The notes under the pieces were generated by a model. It was not told where the DNA came from and made no database searches. It was given only the letters and a program-made list of their open reading frames with translations. A program made the translations under genes and the position numbers. Positions 1 through 5,149 of a stretch of DNA of 22,499 bases are shown one piece after another; positions within the stretch are counted from its first letter, which is position 1, and every line of letters begins with the position of its first letter. The stretch is from IMG/VR virus record IMGVR_UViG_3300025299_000112, positions 1 to 22,499 of that record; one strand, written 5' to 3'. The DNA is from a virus.

Positions 1-402
1 ATGAACCATCGCACCGATCTGCTTGAGCAGGACATGGCCGCCGTCAAATCGACACTGGACGACATGCGCGCCAATTACGTCCGTAGTGAAGTGCGTATCG
101 CCGCGCTGGAGGAGGATATGGCGACGGTGAAAACGGCGGTGGAAGTGATAAGTTCTAACTATGCCAGGCGCGAAGATTTGCGTGCGCTGGAACAGCGTTT
201 CGATTCCGAATTGCCTCACCTGGCCACGAAAGCTGAGCTGCAGGAACTGCGCAGCGAGACGCGTGCGTGGATGGTGGGCACAGCAATCTCCCTGTGCATT
301 GCGCTGGCGACGCTGCAGTTTTCTTTCTATCAGCTGCAGAAAAGCTCCATCAACGAGCAGGTTCAGCTTGCCGTCAAGGCGGCTGTCAAAGCCCAGCTCT
401 AA
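1..402 (+). CDS. Small coiled-coil protein with one C-terminal membrane segment
   Basis: This 133-residue protein has an N-terminal region (about 1-87) rich in Leu, Glu, Asp, Arg and Ala with heptad-like spacing, suggesting a coiled coil. A hydrophobic segment at about 90-112 is likely a transmembrane helix, followed by a short, mildly basic tail. The overall look resembles small DUF1640-like coiled-coil membrane proteins found in bacteria and prophages, but I do not recognise a defined family and assign no function. The ATG is the first base of the window, so upstream signals cannot be judged and a longer form is possible. It converges on the leftward 42-aa ORF, and the two stop codons overlap. 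Whether it belongs to the phage-derived locus or to the host flank is unclear. Confidence 0.6.
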   Translation: MNHRTDLLEQDMAAVKSTLDDMRANYVRSEVRIAALEEDMATVKTAVEVISSNYARREDLRALEQRFDSELPHLATKAELQELRSETRAWMVGTAISLCIALATLQFSFYQLQKSSINEQVQLAVKAAVKAQL

Positions 403-527
403 GCCATGTTGGTGGCCGGGTACGCCGGCCTCGGCACATTAAACCAGTGCGGGTTCGCCATCAGCTGTGAAGCGGCATCGCCACGCCGTGTCGCTTCGTC
501 AAGCGCTGCTAATTCGGCAGGGGACAT
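399..527 (-). CDS. 42-aa ORF under repressor-type operators, function unknown
   Basis: The ORF starts with MSPAELAALDEATRRGD and ends PAYPATNMA. It has a good ribosome binding site (GGAGA, about seven bases before the ATG). The predicted N-terminal half is helical, and the C-terminal half holds aromatic residues and prolines (HWFNVPRP). No transmembrane segment or signal peptide is visible. Its stop overlaps the end of the convergent gene at 1-402. Upstream are a candidate promoter and two perfect 16-bp copies of the operator also found at the repressor's divergent promoters, so it is probably induced together with the phage-type locus. I do not recognise the protein. A role in immunity, in regulation or as a moron gene are all open. 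It is small enough to be overlooked by gene callers. Confidence 0.55.
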   Translation of the reverse strand: MSPAELAALDEATRRGDAASQLMANPHWFNVPRPAYPATNMA

Positions 528-560
528 GGTTTTCTCCGTCAGGTAACTGTCAACGAAGAA

Positions 561-590
561 ATAATAGCAAAGCTAGTTTTTTCAGCGCAA
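561..590 (-). promoter_or_regulatory. Candidate sigma70 promoter for the 42-aa ORF
   Basis: Reading leftward, a -35-like TTGCGC (585-590) is separated by 18 bp from a strong -10 TATTAT (561-566). Transcription would start about 25 bases before the ATG at 527. One operator copy overlaps the -10 and the other lies just upstream of the -35, the expected layout for a repressed promoter. Confidence 0.5.
565..575. promoter_or_regulatory. Operator copy 1 (TAGCAAAGCTA)
   Basis: Near-palindromic 11-mer TAGCAAAGCTA within a 16-bp block AATAGCAAAGCTAGTT (563-578) that is repeated exactly 26 bp away. It overlaps the -10 of the promoter for the 42-aa ORF. The same motif recurs at the divergent regulatory promoters at 1669-1728. 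Confidence 0.7.
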
Positions 591-601
591 TAGCAAAGCT
601 A
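591..601. promoter_or_regulatory. Operator copy 2 (TAGCAAAGCTA)
   Basis: Second exact copy of the 16-bp block (589-604), immediately upstream of the -35 of the leftward promoter. The 26-bp centre-to-centre spacing to copy 1 (about two and a half helical turns) matches the spacing of the three operators at the main switch (24-25 bp). Confidence 0.7.
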
Positions 602-617
602 GTTATTTTGCGAAAAT

Positions 618-872
618 TCAGAACGGCTCCGGACTCTTGTCCAGCTCCGGCCGGTAGTTGCGCCAACGGATCTTGTCCGTATTGATGTGGGGCAGCAAAC
701 GGTCGGCATTGAAGGCCGCATAGCTATGCGAGAAGCCGCCGATCCGTGACGAAAGGAGGAGGATGGGCAGGGTAGGGAACACCTGTCCGGCCCGGCGCAG
801 CATGGCTTGCGCGGGGGCGGGATAGGTGGACTCGGCATCGACCAGCACCGCCGCCAGGCGGATGCCTTTCAC
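618..872 (-). CDS. Conserved-looking 84-aa phage-associated protein, function unknown
   Basis: This lies 32 bases downstream of the repressor gene in the same direction, so the two are probably co-transcribed. The likely start is the GTG giving VKGIRLAAVLVD. The open frame extends further upstream into the end of the repressor gene, but without a better start or a clear ribosome binding site. The sequence has alternating hydrophobic stretches (RLAAVLVD, LPILLLSSRIGG) that suggest a small alpha/beta fold. It then has a region SYAAFNADRLLPHIN and a charged, proline-containing tail. From memory, similar small proteins accompany LexA/S24-type repressors in betaproteobacterial prophages, but I cannot name a family or function. 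The start codon is the least certain part. Confidence 0.5.
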   Translation of the reverse strand: MKGIRLAAVLVDAESTYPAPAQAMLRRAGQVFPTLPILLLSSRIGGFSHSYAAFNADRLLPHINTDKIRWRNYRPELDKSPEPF

Positions 873-904
873 GGTGATGACGGCCGCGCGCAGCGCTGCC
901 CCGT

Positions 905-1654
905 TCAGAGCCGGTCCTTGAAATTGCGCGGATCGAAGCGTACCAGGCGGCCCACCACCTGGCAGTCGGCGCCCTTGCAGGGCTGCGGCCGGAACTCCGG
1001 GTTCTCCGATACCAGATACCATTCCCGGCGCTCGTATTTCAGGCGTTTGATCACGCCTTCGCCATGGTAATTAAGGGCAAACACGCCGCCGCTCACCCGC
1101 GTCTTGTTGCTCAGGTCGATAACGGCGATATCGCCTTCATACATCAGGGGCGCCATGCTGTTGCCCTTGATTTTTACGGCCAGCAGGGTCTGCGGCACCA
1201 GGCCGTTTTCTTCCATCCACTGGCGCGGGATATGATGGCGGTTGCCGTCGTCGAACAGGTTTTCTGTTTCGAAGCCGGTGATGCCGGCGCGCAGCGGCAT
1301 CGGCCCCAGCTTGATGGCCACGGCTTCCGGCGCCTCGTCCTCGTCATCCGTTACCGGCCGCAGGCCGGGCAGGATGGCGGACACCGCCTGCGAGGCGTCG
1401 CCGATCTGGGCCGCAATAGTGGGACTGAAATCTTCCACCGACACATTCAGTCCGCGCGCAAAGGCGGTCGCGGCCTTGATATTGAGCGGCCGTCGGCCAG
1501 CAATGTACTGCCACACCATGCCTTGCGAGCCGATGTCGAACTGCGCGCCGAACTCGGCCTGCGACATCTTCGGTTCGCGGGCGTCGAACAAGCGCTTCAG
1601 CCGGACGGCGTCTTCGGCTTGCCATGCTTCCAGGGGTTTCGGGTCTGTTTTCAT
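905..1654 (-). CDS. Phage-type repressor: HTH plus S24 (LexA/CI-like) peptidase
   Basis: This is a 249-residue transcriptional repressor that should hold the locus silent in the uninduced cell. An XRE/CI-type helix-turn-helix covers about residues 30-78 (MSQAEFGAQFDIG then VWQYIAGRRPLN), followed by an acidic linker (DDEDEAPE, 103-110). The C-terminal S24 peptidase domain has a catalytic Ser166 in GNSMAPLMYEGD and Lys203 in GVIKRL. An Ala123-Gly124 pair (LRAGITG) is a plausible self-cleavage site, as in LexA and CI. The frame could start further upstream at 1723, but that would add residues encoded inside the operators. The ATG at 1654 follows a -10 element almost directly and has no Shine-Dalgarno, suggesting a leaderless mRNA like lambda cI from PRM. 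The gene is divergent from the winged-helix regulator, with three operators between them. Confidence 0.9.
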   Translation of the reverse strand: MKTDPKPLEAWQAEDAVRLKRLFDAREPKMSQAEFGAQFDIGSQGMVWQYIAGRRPLNIKAATAFARGLNVSVEDFSPTIAAQIGDASQAVSAILPGLRPVTDDEDEAPEAVAIKLGPMPLRAGITGFETENLFDDGNRHHIPRQWMEENGLVPQTLLAVKIKGNSMAPLMYEGDIAVIDLSNKTRVSGGVFALNYHGEGVIKRLKYERREWYLVSENPEFRPQPCKGADCQVVGRLVRFDPRNFKDRL

Positions 1655-1664
1655 TTGAGTGAAG

Positions 1665-1692
1665 TGTATAGCAATGCTATTAACTACAACAA
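1665..1692 (-). promoter_or_regulatory. Repressor promoter (PRM-like, leaderless transcript predicted)
   Basis: On the minus strand TTGTTG (1687-1692), a 16-bp spacer and TATACA (1665-1670) form a modest promoter. The expected start lies near 1656-1659, only a few bases before the ATG at 1654. Operator copy 3 (1669-1679) overlaps the -10, so the repressor could regulate its own synthesis. Confidence 0.5.
1669..1679. promoter_or_regulatory. Operator copy 3 (TAGCAATGCTA)
   Basis: TAGCAATGCTA is a palindrome around its central base. It overlaps the -10 of the repressor promoter. Centre at 1674, 25 bp from the next copy. Confidence 0.75.
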
Positions 1693-1693
1693 C

Positions 1694-1704
1694 GAGCTTT
1701 GCTA
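1694..1704. promoter_or_regulatory. Operator copy 4 (degenerate, GAGCTTTGCTA)
   Basis: On the opposite strand this reads TAGCAAAGCTC, one base different from copies 1 and 2. It is the middle of three evenly spaced sites (centres about 1674, 1699, 1723) between the divergent genes. It lies just upstream of the rightward -35 and of the leftward -35. Confidence 0.65.
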
Positions 1705-1732
1705 TTGACTTTGCAAATAGCAATGCTAGTAT
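1705..1732 (+). promoter_or_regulatory. Early rightward promoter (PR-like)
   Basis: TTGACT (1705-1710), a 16-bp spacer and TAGTAT (1727-1732) form a good sigma70 promoter. Operator copy 5 fills the spacer and the start of the -10, so bound repressor would exclude RNA polymerase. It drives the winged-helix regulator and the Q-like gene. Confidence 0.65.
1718..1728. promoter_or_regulatory. Operator copy 5 (TAGCAATGCTA)
   Basis: An exact copy of site 3 placed between the -35 and -10 of the rightward promoter. Together with copies 3 and 4 it forms a three-site operator like lambda OR. Confidence 0.75.
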
Positions 1733-1780
1733 TGTGCCATGGAAGGCGCCTCATCAACAAGCTTTATCGGAAAGGGCATC

Positions 1781-2197
1781 ATGGCATCAGGCAAAACACA
1801 CCAAATCGGACAGACTTTCAGGCATCACGGCGGTCGGCGCAAGCTGGCGGCGCCGGACACCATCCTCAGCTATCTCCTCGCCTGCGGGCAGGTCACTTCG
1901 GCCGAACTCATCGACCTGCTGGACATTTCACCGGGCACCCTCAGCCGCCAGTTGAACGCGATGTGCGCCGCAGGAAAAATTCATCGGGCCGTCAAATATT
2001 CGGGGCGCCGTGGCGGCCACGCGGTCTACGCGCCCGGTCCGGAGCCCACGGATGATAACGACGAGGAAGAAGAAGCAAGCATGGAGCAGTCGGTCGTGCA
2101 TAACTACGACTGGCCGCGTGGCGAAGCACGGCGCGATCCGCTGGTGGCAGCGCTGTTCGGGGAAACAGGCATGCGTAATAACTGTGTTGAGCAATAA
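1781..2197 (+). CDS. Winged-helix DNA-binding regulator (early gene)
   Basis: This 138-residue protein is the first gene of the rightward transcript. Residues about 26-75 form a winged helix-turn-helix: DTILSYLLACGQVTSAELIDLL, then the recognition helix SPGTLSRQLNAMCAAG, then a basic wing (KYSGRRGGHAVY). An acidic stretch (DDNDEEEE) and a C-terminal motif RRDPLVAALFG follow. The ATG at 1781 was chosen because it has a ribosome binding site (GGAAAGGG). An upstream ATG at 1739 lies almost on the transcription start and is less likely. It could act as a Cro-like switch or as an activator of the late genes, the job PrtN does in pyocin loci, but I see no specific PrtN similarity. Its placement opposite the repressor supports a regulatory role. 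Confidence 0.75.
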   Translation: MASGKTHQIGQTFRHHGGRRKLAAPDTILSYLLACGQVTSAELIDLLDISPGTLSRQLNAMCAAGKIHRAVKYSGRRGGHAVYAPGPEPTDDNDEEEEASMEQSVVHNYDWPRGEARRDPLVAALFGETGMRNNCVEQ

Positions 2198-2208
2198 GGA
2201 GAGGTTTC

Positions 2209-2742
2209 ATGGGTTTCGCTGACAGATTTGTTCGTTCACTCAATTCGTATGACCTGCGCGACGACGCGCACCACCATGCCCTCGACGCTATCGCCGCCGC
2301 GGCGCTCGCAGGCGACCTCGGCTCGCTGCTGGCGCGTGTGAAATACGCGGATGGCACGGTCAACCGCCTGTTCGAAGGCAACCACCAGAATCTCGCGCAG
2401 CTGCTGCGTCTGTGGACGAATGCCGTGATCAAGAAAGGCCGGCAGCGGCGCTGGGTAAAGGAGAACACGGCGTGGGATGCGCAGGCGGCGCAGTCGCTGT
2501 ACCGCCGCGTGGCCGAACGCTCGCTGGCGTACTGGCTGGACGGGAAGTGCCCCACCTGCCACGGCACCGGCCAGGACGGGCACCGCGCCTGCGCTGCCTG
2601 CAAAGGAAACGGCAAGGCGGAAGTGCAGGGCGGCGGTTTCGAGCGCGAGCGTGTGCTCGATATGGTCAGCGAACTGGAAGTGATCGTGCAGTCGCACCAC
2701 GCGCGCGCCAATGCACTGTTGCGCAAGCGCCCCGCAAATTAA
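2209..2742 (+). CDS. Zinc-finger protein, probable Q-type late antiterminator
   Basis: This 177-residue protein follows the winged-helix gene by 11 bases and has a strong ribosome binding site (AAGGAGAGG). The N-terminal part is helical and basic (KKGRQRRWVK at 75-84). A zinc-binding DnaJ-like motif follows, with cysteines 114, 117, 128 and 131 (CPTCHGTGQ and ACAACKGNGK). The C-terminal part is a helix rich in charged residues. Phage antiterminators of the Q82 family carry CxxCxGxG zinc motifs of this kind. The position fits as well: last gene before the late operon, directly followed by a candidate promoter and three terminators. The assignment to antitermination is inference from motif and context. 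A generic zinc-finger DNA-binding protein is the alternative. Confidence 0.65.
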   Translation: MGFADRFVRSLNSYDLRDDAHHHALDAIAAAALAGDLGSLLARVKYADGTVNRLFEGNHQNLAQLLRLWTNAVIKKGRQRRWVKENTAWDAQAAQSLYRRVAERSLAYWLDGKCPTCHGTGQDGHRACAACKGNGKAEVQGGGFERERVLDMVSELEVIVQSHHARANALLRKRPAN

Positions 2743-2758
2743 AAACTGTTTTCACTGC

Positions 2759-2788
2759 TTGCCTGATCCGTTTTAGCCACAGTATTAT
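2759..2788 (+). promoter_or_regulatory. Candidate late promoter (PR'-like)
   Basis: TTGCCT (2759-2764), an 18-bp spacer and TATTAT (2783-2788) lie 16 bases after the Q-like gene. A second -10-like element, TAATGAT (2813-2819), begins about 18 bases after the predicted start. That resembles the promoter-proximal pause at which lambda Q loads. The roughly 95 bases from here to the first terminator contain no gene I can support. Confidence 0.45.
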
Positions 2789-2891
2789 TCATTCACTTAC
2801 TCACCGCACTCGTAATGATCGCGCCAGCGGCACCGATAGCGGAGACCCGTGTAATACCCGGCCTTGAATGGCCCCGTTCGTGTATACCCCG

Positions 2892-2915
2892 AGCCCGCCG
2901 CGTGCGGGCTTTTTT
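2892..2915 (+). terminator. Intrinsic terminator 1 of a triple array
   Basis: A perfect 7-bp stem (AGCCCGC, 2892-2898, with GCGGGCT, 2904-2910) and a 5-base loop are followed by a T run (2910-2915). Confidence 0.85.
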
Positions 2916-2924
2916 ATTTCCACT

Positions 2925-2947
2925 GCGCCTCCCTGGCGCTTTTTTTT
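2925..2947 (+). terminator. Intrinsic terminator 2 of a triple array
   Basis: A 5-bp GC stem (GCGCC, 2925-2929, with GGCGC, 2935-2939) and a 5-base loop are followed by eight T (2940-2947). Confidence 0.75.
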
Positions 2948-2948
2948 C

Positions 2949-2974
2949 GCCTCCGTTCGGAGGCTTTTATTTTT
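2949..2974 (+). terminator. Intrinsic terminator 3 of a triple array
   Basis: A 6-bp stem (GCCTCC, 2949-2954, with GGAGGC, 2959-2964) and a 4-base loop are followed by TTTTATTTTT. It ends 15 bases before the tail tube ATG, so the tail operon can only be transcribed efficiently from upstream if all three signals are overridden. Confidence 0.8.
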
Positions 2975-2989
2975 CCTGAAAGGCTTTCC

Positions 2990-4219
2990 ATGGGCGATAT
3001 CGCACAAGGCGTATCCAAAGAGTTCCGCATTAAACGCCAGACCGCGCGCGGCACCGTCGCAAGCGCTTCCGGCGCACAGATCCTGCGCCGCAAAACCGCG
3101 ACGATGGAACTCAAACGCGATGCATACAACACTGCCGACGAAATGGCGTCGCACCAGCAAATGTCCAGCGAGCGCCAGGGCGTGCAGATGGTGGACGGCA
3201 AGCTGAGCGGCTTCCTGTCTCCCGGCACCTACGCCGACCTGTTCTCGCAGATCCTGCGCAAGGACTTCGCAGCCGGCATCACCAGCGGCGAGCTGACCAC
3301 CGTGGCGGCAGCTTCCACCGCCGGTGCCTTCGGCACCTTCACCCGTTCCGCCGGCTCCTGGCTGGCCGATGGCTTCAAGGTGGGCGATGTGGTGCGCGGC
3401 AGCGGCTGGACCAGCACCGGCGATGCGAACAATGCGCGCAACCAGCTGGTGGTGAACCTGAACGCCACCGTGATGACGGTGAAGAACCTGGACAACTCGC
3501 CGATTGGCGCCAAGGCGGCCGGCGATTCCGTCACCATCGCCGTGGTGGGCAAGAAGTCGCATATTCCGGCCAGCGGCCACACCAATGTGTACAGCACGGT
3601 GGAAGAGTGGCGTCCGGACGTGGGCATTTCCCGCCTCAGCAAGGACGTGAAAGTGAGCCAGGCCGCGATCAAGCTGCCGGGCAGCGGCAACGGCGAGGTG
3701 GACTTCACCTTCATCGGCCTGGACCAGACCAACGGTGCGGAAGCCTACTTCACCGCGCCGGCGCCGGAATCCGCCACCGATGTGCTGTCCACCGCCACCG
3801 GCATCCTGGTGCTGAACGGCAGCGAGAACGTGGTGGTGACCAATATCGACTTCACCATCGATGGCCAGGAATCGGCGCTGGATGGCGTGGTCGGCACCAA
3901 CCTGCGCCCGGACATCCAGCGCAAGAAAGTGCTGGTCAAGGGTTCCTTCTCGGCCTATCTGGACAGCGACGCGATCCACCAGCTGTTCCTGGACGAGACC
4001 GAAACCAACCTGATCTCGATCCTCACCACCGGCACCGCGGCCAATGCGGACTTCATCGGCTTCTCCATGCCGCGTATCAAGATCCAGGGCTCGGCCCCGG
4101 ACGACGGCGAGAAGGCGGCCGTGCACCAGTACCAGTTTACCGCCCTGTACGACTTCAGCGGCGGCGCCGGTACGGATTCCGACCAGACCACGCTGTCCAT
4201 GCAGGACAGCCAGGCCTGA
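2990..4219 (+). CDS. Major tail tube protein
   Basis: This 409-residue protein is the first gene of the tail module. It would polymerise into the non-contractile tube (lambda gpV role). The ATG at 2990 was chosen because it has a ribosome binding site (GAAAGG). The frame runs further upstream, but only through the terminator array. The N-terminus (MGDIAQGVSKEFRIKRQT) and a beta-rich body with many short alternating strands are typical of siphophage tube proteins. Position confirms it: tube, frameshifting chaperone and tape measure in this order is the standard siphophage arrangement. It is longer than lambda V (246 residues), so it may carry extra surface domains. No head-tail connector or tail terminator gene precedes it, as in F-pyocin clusters. 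The family call rests on context and general look. Confidence 0.8.
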   Translation: MGDIAQGVSKEFRIKRQTARGTVASASGAQILRRKTATMELKRDAYNTADEMASHQQMSSERQGVQMVDGKLSGFLSPGTYADLFSQILRKDFAAGITSGELTTVAAASTAGAFGTFTRSAGSWLADGFKVGDVVRGSGWTSTGDANNARNQLVVNLNATVMTVKNLDNSPIGAKAAGDSVTIAVVGKKSHIPASGHTNVYSTVEEWRPDVGISRLSKDVKVSQAAIKLPGSGNGEVDFTFIGLDQTNGAEAYFTAPAPESATDVLSTATGILVLNGSENVVVTNIDFTIDGQESALDGVVGTNLRPDIQRKKVLVKGSFSAYLDSDAIHQLFLDETETNLISILTTGTAANADFIGFSMPRIKIQGSAPDDGEKAAVHQYQFTALYDFSGGAGTDSDQTTLSMQDSQA

Positions 4220-4224
4220 CCCGT

Positions 4225-4278
4225 CAGGGCCGATTGGCCCTGTGCTTTCGGCCCGGACGACCTCCGGGCCTTTTTTTT
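4225..4278 (+). terminator. Tandem hairpins and intrinsic terminator after the tail tube gene
   Basis: The first hairpin has a perfect 7-bp stem (CAGGGCC, 4225-4231, with GGCCCTG, 4236-4242) without a T run. The second has a perfect 8-bp stem (GGCCCGGA, 4250-4257, with TCCGGGCC, 4263-4270), a 5-base loop and eight T (4271-4278). Placed between tube and chaperone, it would keep the tube transcript more abundant than downstream ones. Confidence 0.85.
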
Positions 4279-4314
4279 CTTCTCACGACTCCCACAACAG
4301 AAAGATCAAAACCA

Positions 4315-4764
4315 ATGAACACCGCACAAGCAATCGCCGCCGCCGGCTTCGACATCTCCCTGCTGAACGCCGAAGCCCCGATCGAGAAAACCCATACCGT
4401 GACCGTGCTGTTCGACAAGGACGGCAACCACCGCGCGGGTTTCGAGATCGTCAGCAAGAATTCCGTGCAATACCAGGACGCCATCCGCGCCACTTCGGTC
4501 AGTGCCATCAAGCGCGGCCAGACCAAAAGCCTGCAGATCGATGCCAAAACCGATGAAGGCGCCGGCACCCTGTACGACTTGGGCGAAGACCGCAATATGC
4601 AGATCGCCATTGCCGTGGTGGTCGGCCTGCCCGGCTTCGTCGACCAGGGCCAAGCGGTGCCCGTCACGCCGGCCTTCCTGAAAGCCTGCTTCACCAAATT
4701 CCCGACCTGGCAGGACAAGATCATCGCCGCGCTGGAGACGGACGCCAATTTTTTGACGGTCTGA
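4315..4764 (+). CDS. Tail assembly chaperone (lambda gpG role)
   Basis: This 149-residue protein acts in tail assembly, where such chaperones coat the tape measure and recruit tube subunits. It lies directly between the tube and tape measure genes. It starts MNTAQAIAAAGFDISLLNAE and ends TDANFLTV. Near its 3' end is a slippery T TTT TTG heptamer (4749-4755), and the -1 frame stays open to 5117, so part of the ribosomes should make a G-T fusion of about 267 residues. This is the hallmark of the lambda G/GT pair and strongly supports the assignment. The ribosome binding site is weak (AGAAAG). The gene follows the terminator at 4250-4278 by 36 bases. Confidence 0.85.
   Translation: MNTAQAIAAAGFDISLLNAEAPIEKTHTVTVLFDKDGNHRAGFEIVSKNSVQYQDAIRATSVSAIKRGQTKSLQIDAKTDEGAGTLYDLGEDRNMQIAIAVVVGLPGFVDQGQAVPVTPAFLKACFTKFPTWQDKIIAALETDANFLTV
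4749..4755 (+). promoter_or_regulatory. Programmed -1 ribosomal frameshift site
   Basis: The zero-frame reading is AAT TTT TTG ACG GTC TGA. Slippage of T TTT TTG by one base places both tRNAs on TTT TTT, and the next codon becomes GAC (4755). The -1 frame then has no stop until 5115-5117. The zero-frame stop is at 4762-4764. Confidence 0.85.
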
Positions 4765-5117
4765 AGCAGCAGCTGCTGGCGTTTGCCGAGGCGGAGTTCC
4801 GCCTCGGCGCGCAGCAGCAGGACGGCCACACGCTGCGCTGGCACCTGGAGGTTGTCTACCAGCAGAGCGGCGTGATGCCGGAGGAACTGAACGTGCCGCC
4901 GCTGCCGGCCGAACTTGCGCACCTGTGGGGCTATTTCCAGCAGATGAACGCAAAGCGGACCTGCGGCGCCATGTTCCCCAATCCCCTGTCGGACGAACAG
5001 ATCCTGGGCTGGCAGCAGCGGCACCGGATCTGGCTCACACCATTCGAGGGCGAATGCATCGATGCGCTGGATCTTCTGTTCCTGATCAACGTCAGCAAAT
5101 CCCAAAAAACCTCATAG
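4755..5117 (+). CDS. Tail chaperone frameshift extension (lambda gpT role)
   Basis: These 120 codons have no initiation signal of their own at the junction and are expressed as the C-terminal part of the G-T fusion. After the slip the protein reads DGLKQQLLAFAEAEFRLG. It is acidic and helical, with several Trp residues (RWHLEV, LWGYFQ, GWQQRH). In lambda the T domain binds tube subunits. An internal ATG at 4872 opens the same frame, but it is not needed for this model. The stop codon at 5115-5117 overlaps the 5' arm of the next terminator. Confidence 0.8.
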   Translation, partial: DGLKQQLLAFAEAEFRLGAQQQDGHTLRWHLEVVYQQSGVMPEELNVPPLPAELAHLWGYFQQMNAKRTCGAMFPNPLSDEQILGWQQRHRIWLTPFEGECIDALDLLFLINVSKSQKTS

Positions 5118-5139
5118 CCGCCATCAGGTGGCTTTTTTT
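5116..5139 (+). terminator. Intrinsic terminator between chaperone and tape measure
   Basis: A 7-bp stem with one G-T pair (AGCCGCC, 5116-5122, with GGTGGCT, 5127-5133), a 4-base loop and seven T (5133-5139). The stem begins inside the TAG stop of the frameshift product. Confidence 0.75.
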
Positions 5140-5149
5140 CTCAACGACC

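Noticed and set aside
548-553. Perfect leftward -35 hexamer TTGACA
   Set aside because: No -10 element is found at a suitable distance; it would fall around the start codon of the 42-aa ORF.
1739-1780. Upstream ATG that would extend the winged-helix regulator by 14 residues
   Set aside because: It lies only a few bases after the -10 of its promoter and has no ribosome binding site, whereas the ATG at 1781 has GGAAAGGG at good spacing.
2801-4126. Very long minus-strand open frame opposite the tail tube gene
   Set aside because: Its composition (runs of His, Arg, Gly, Ala, Gln) is that of an antisense shadow of a GC-rich gene, with no start signals or recognisable domains.
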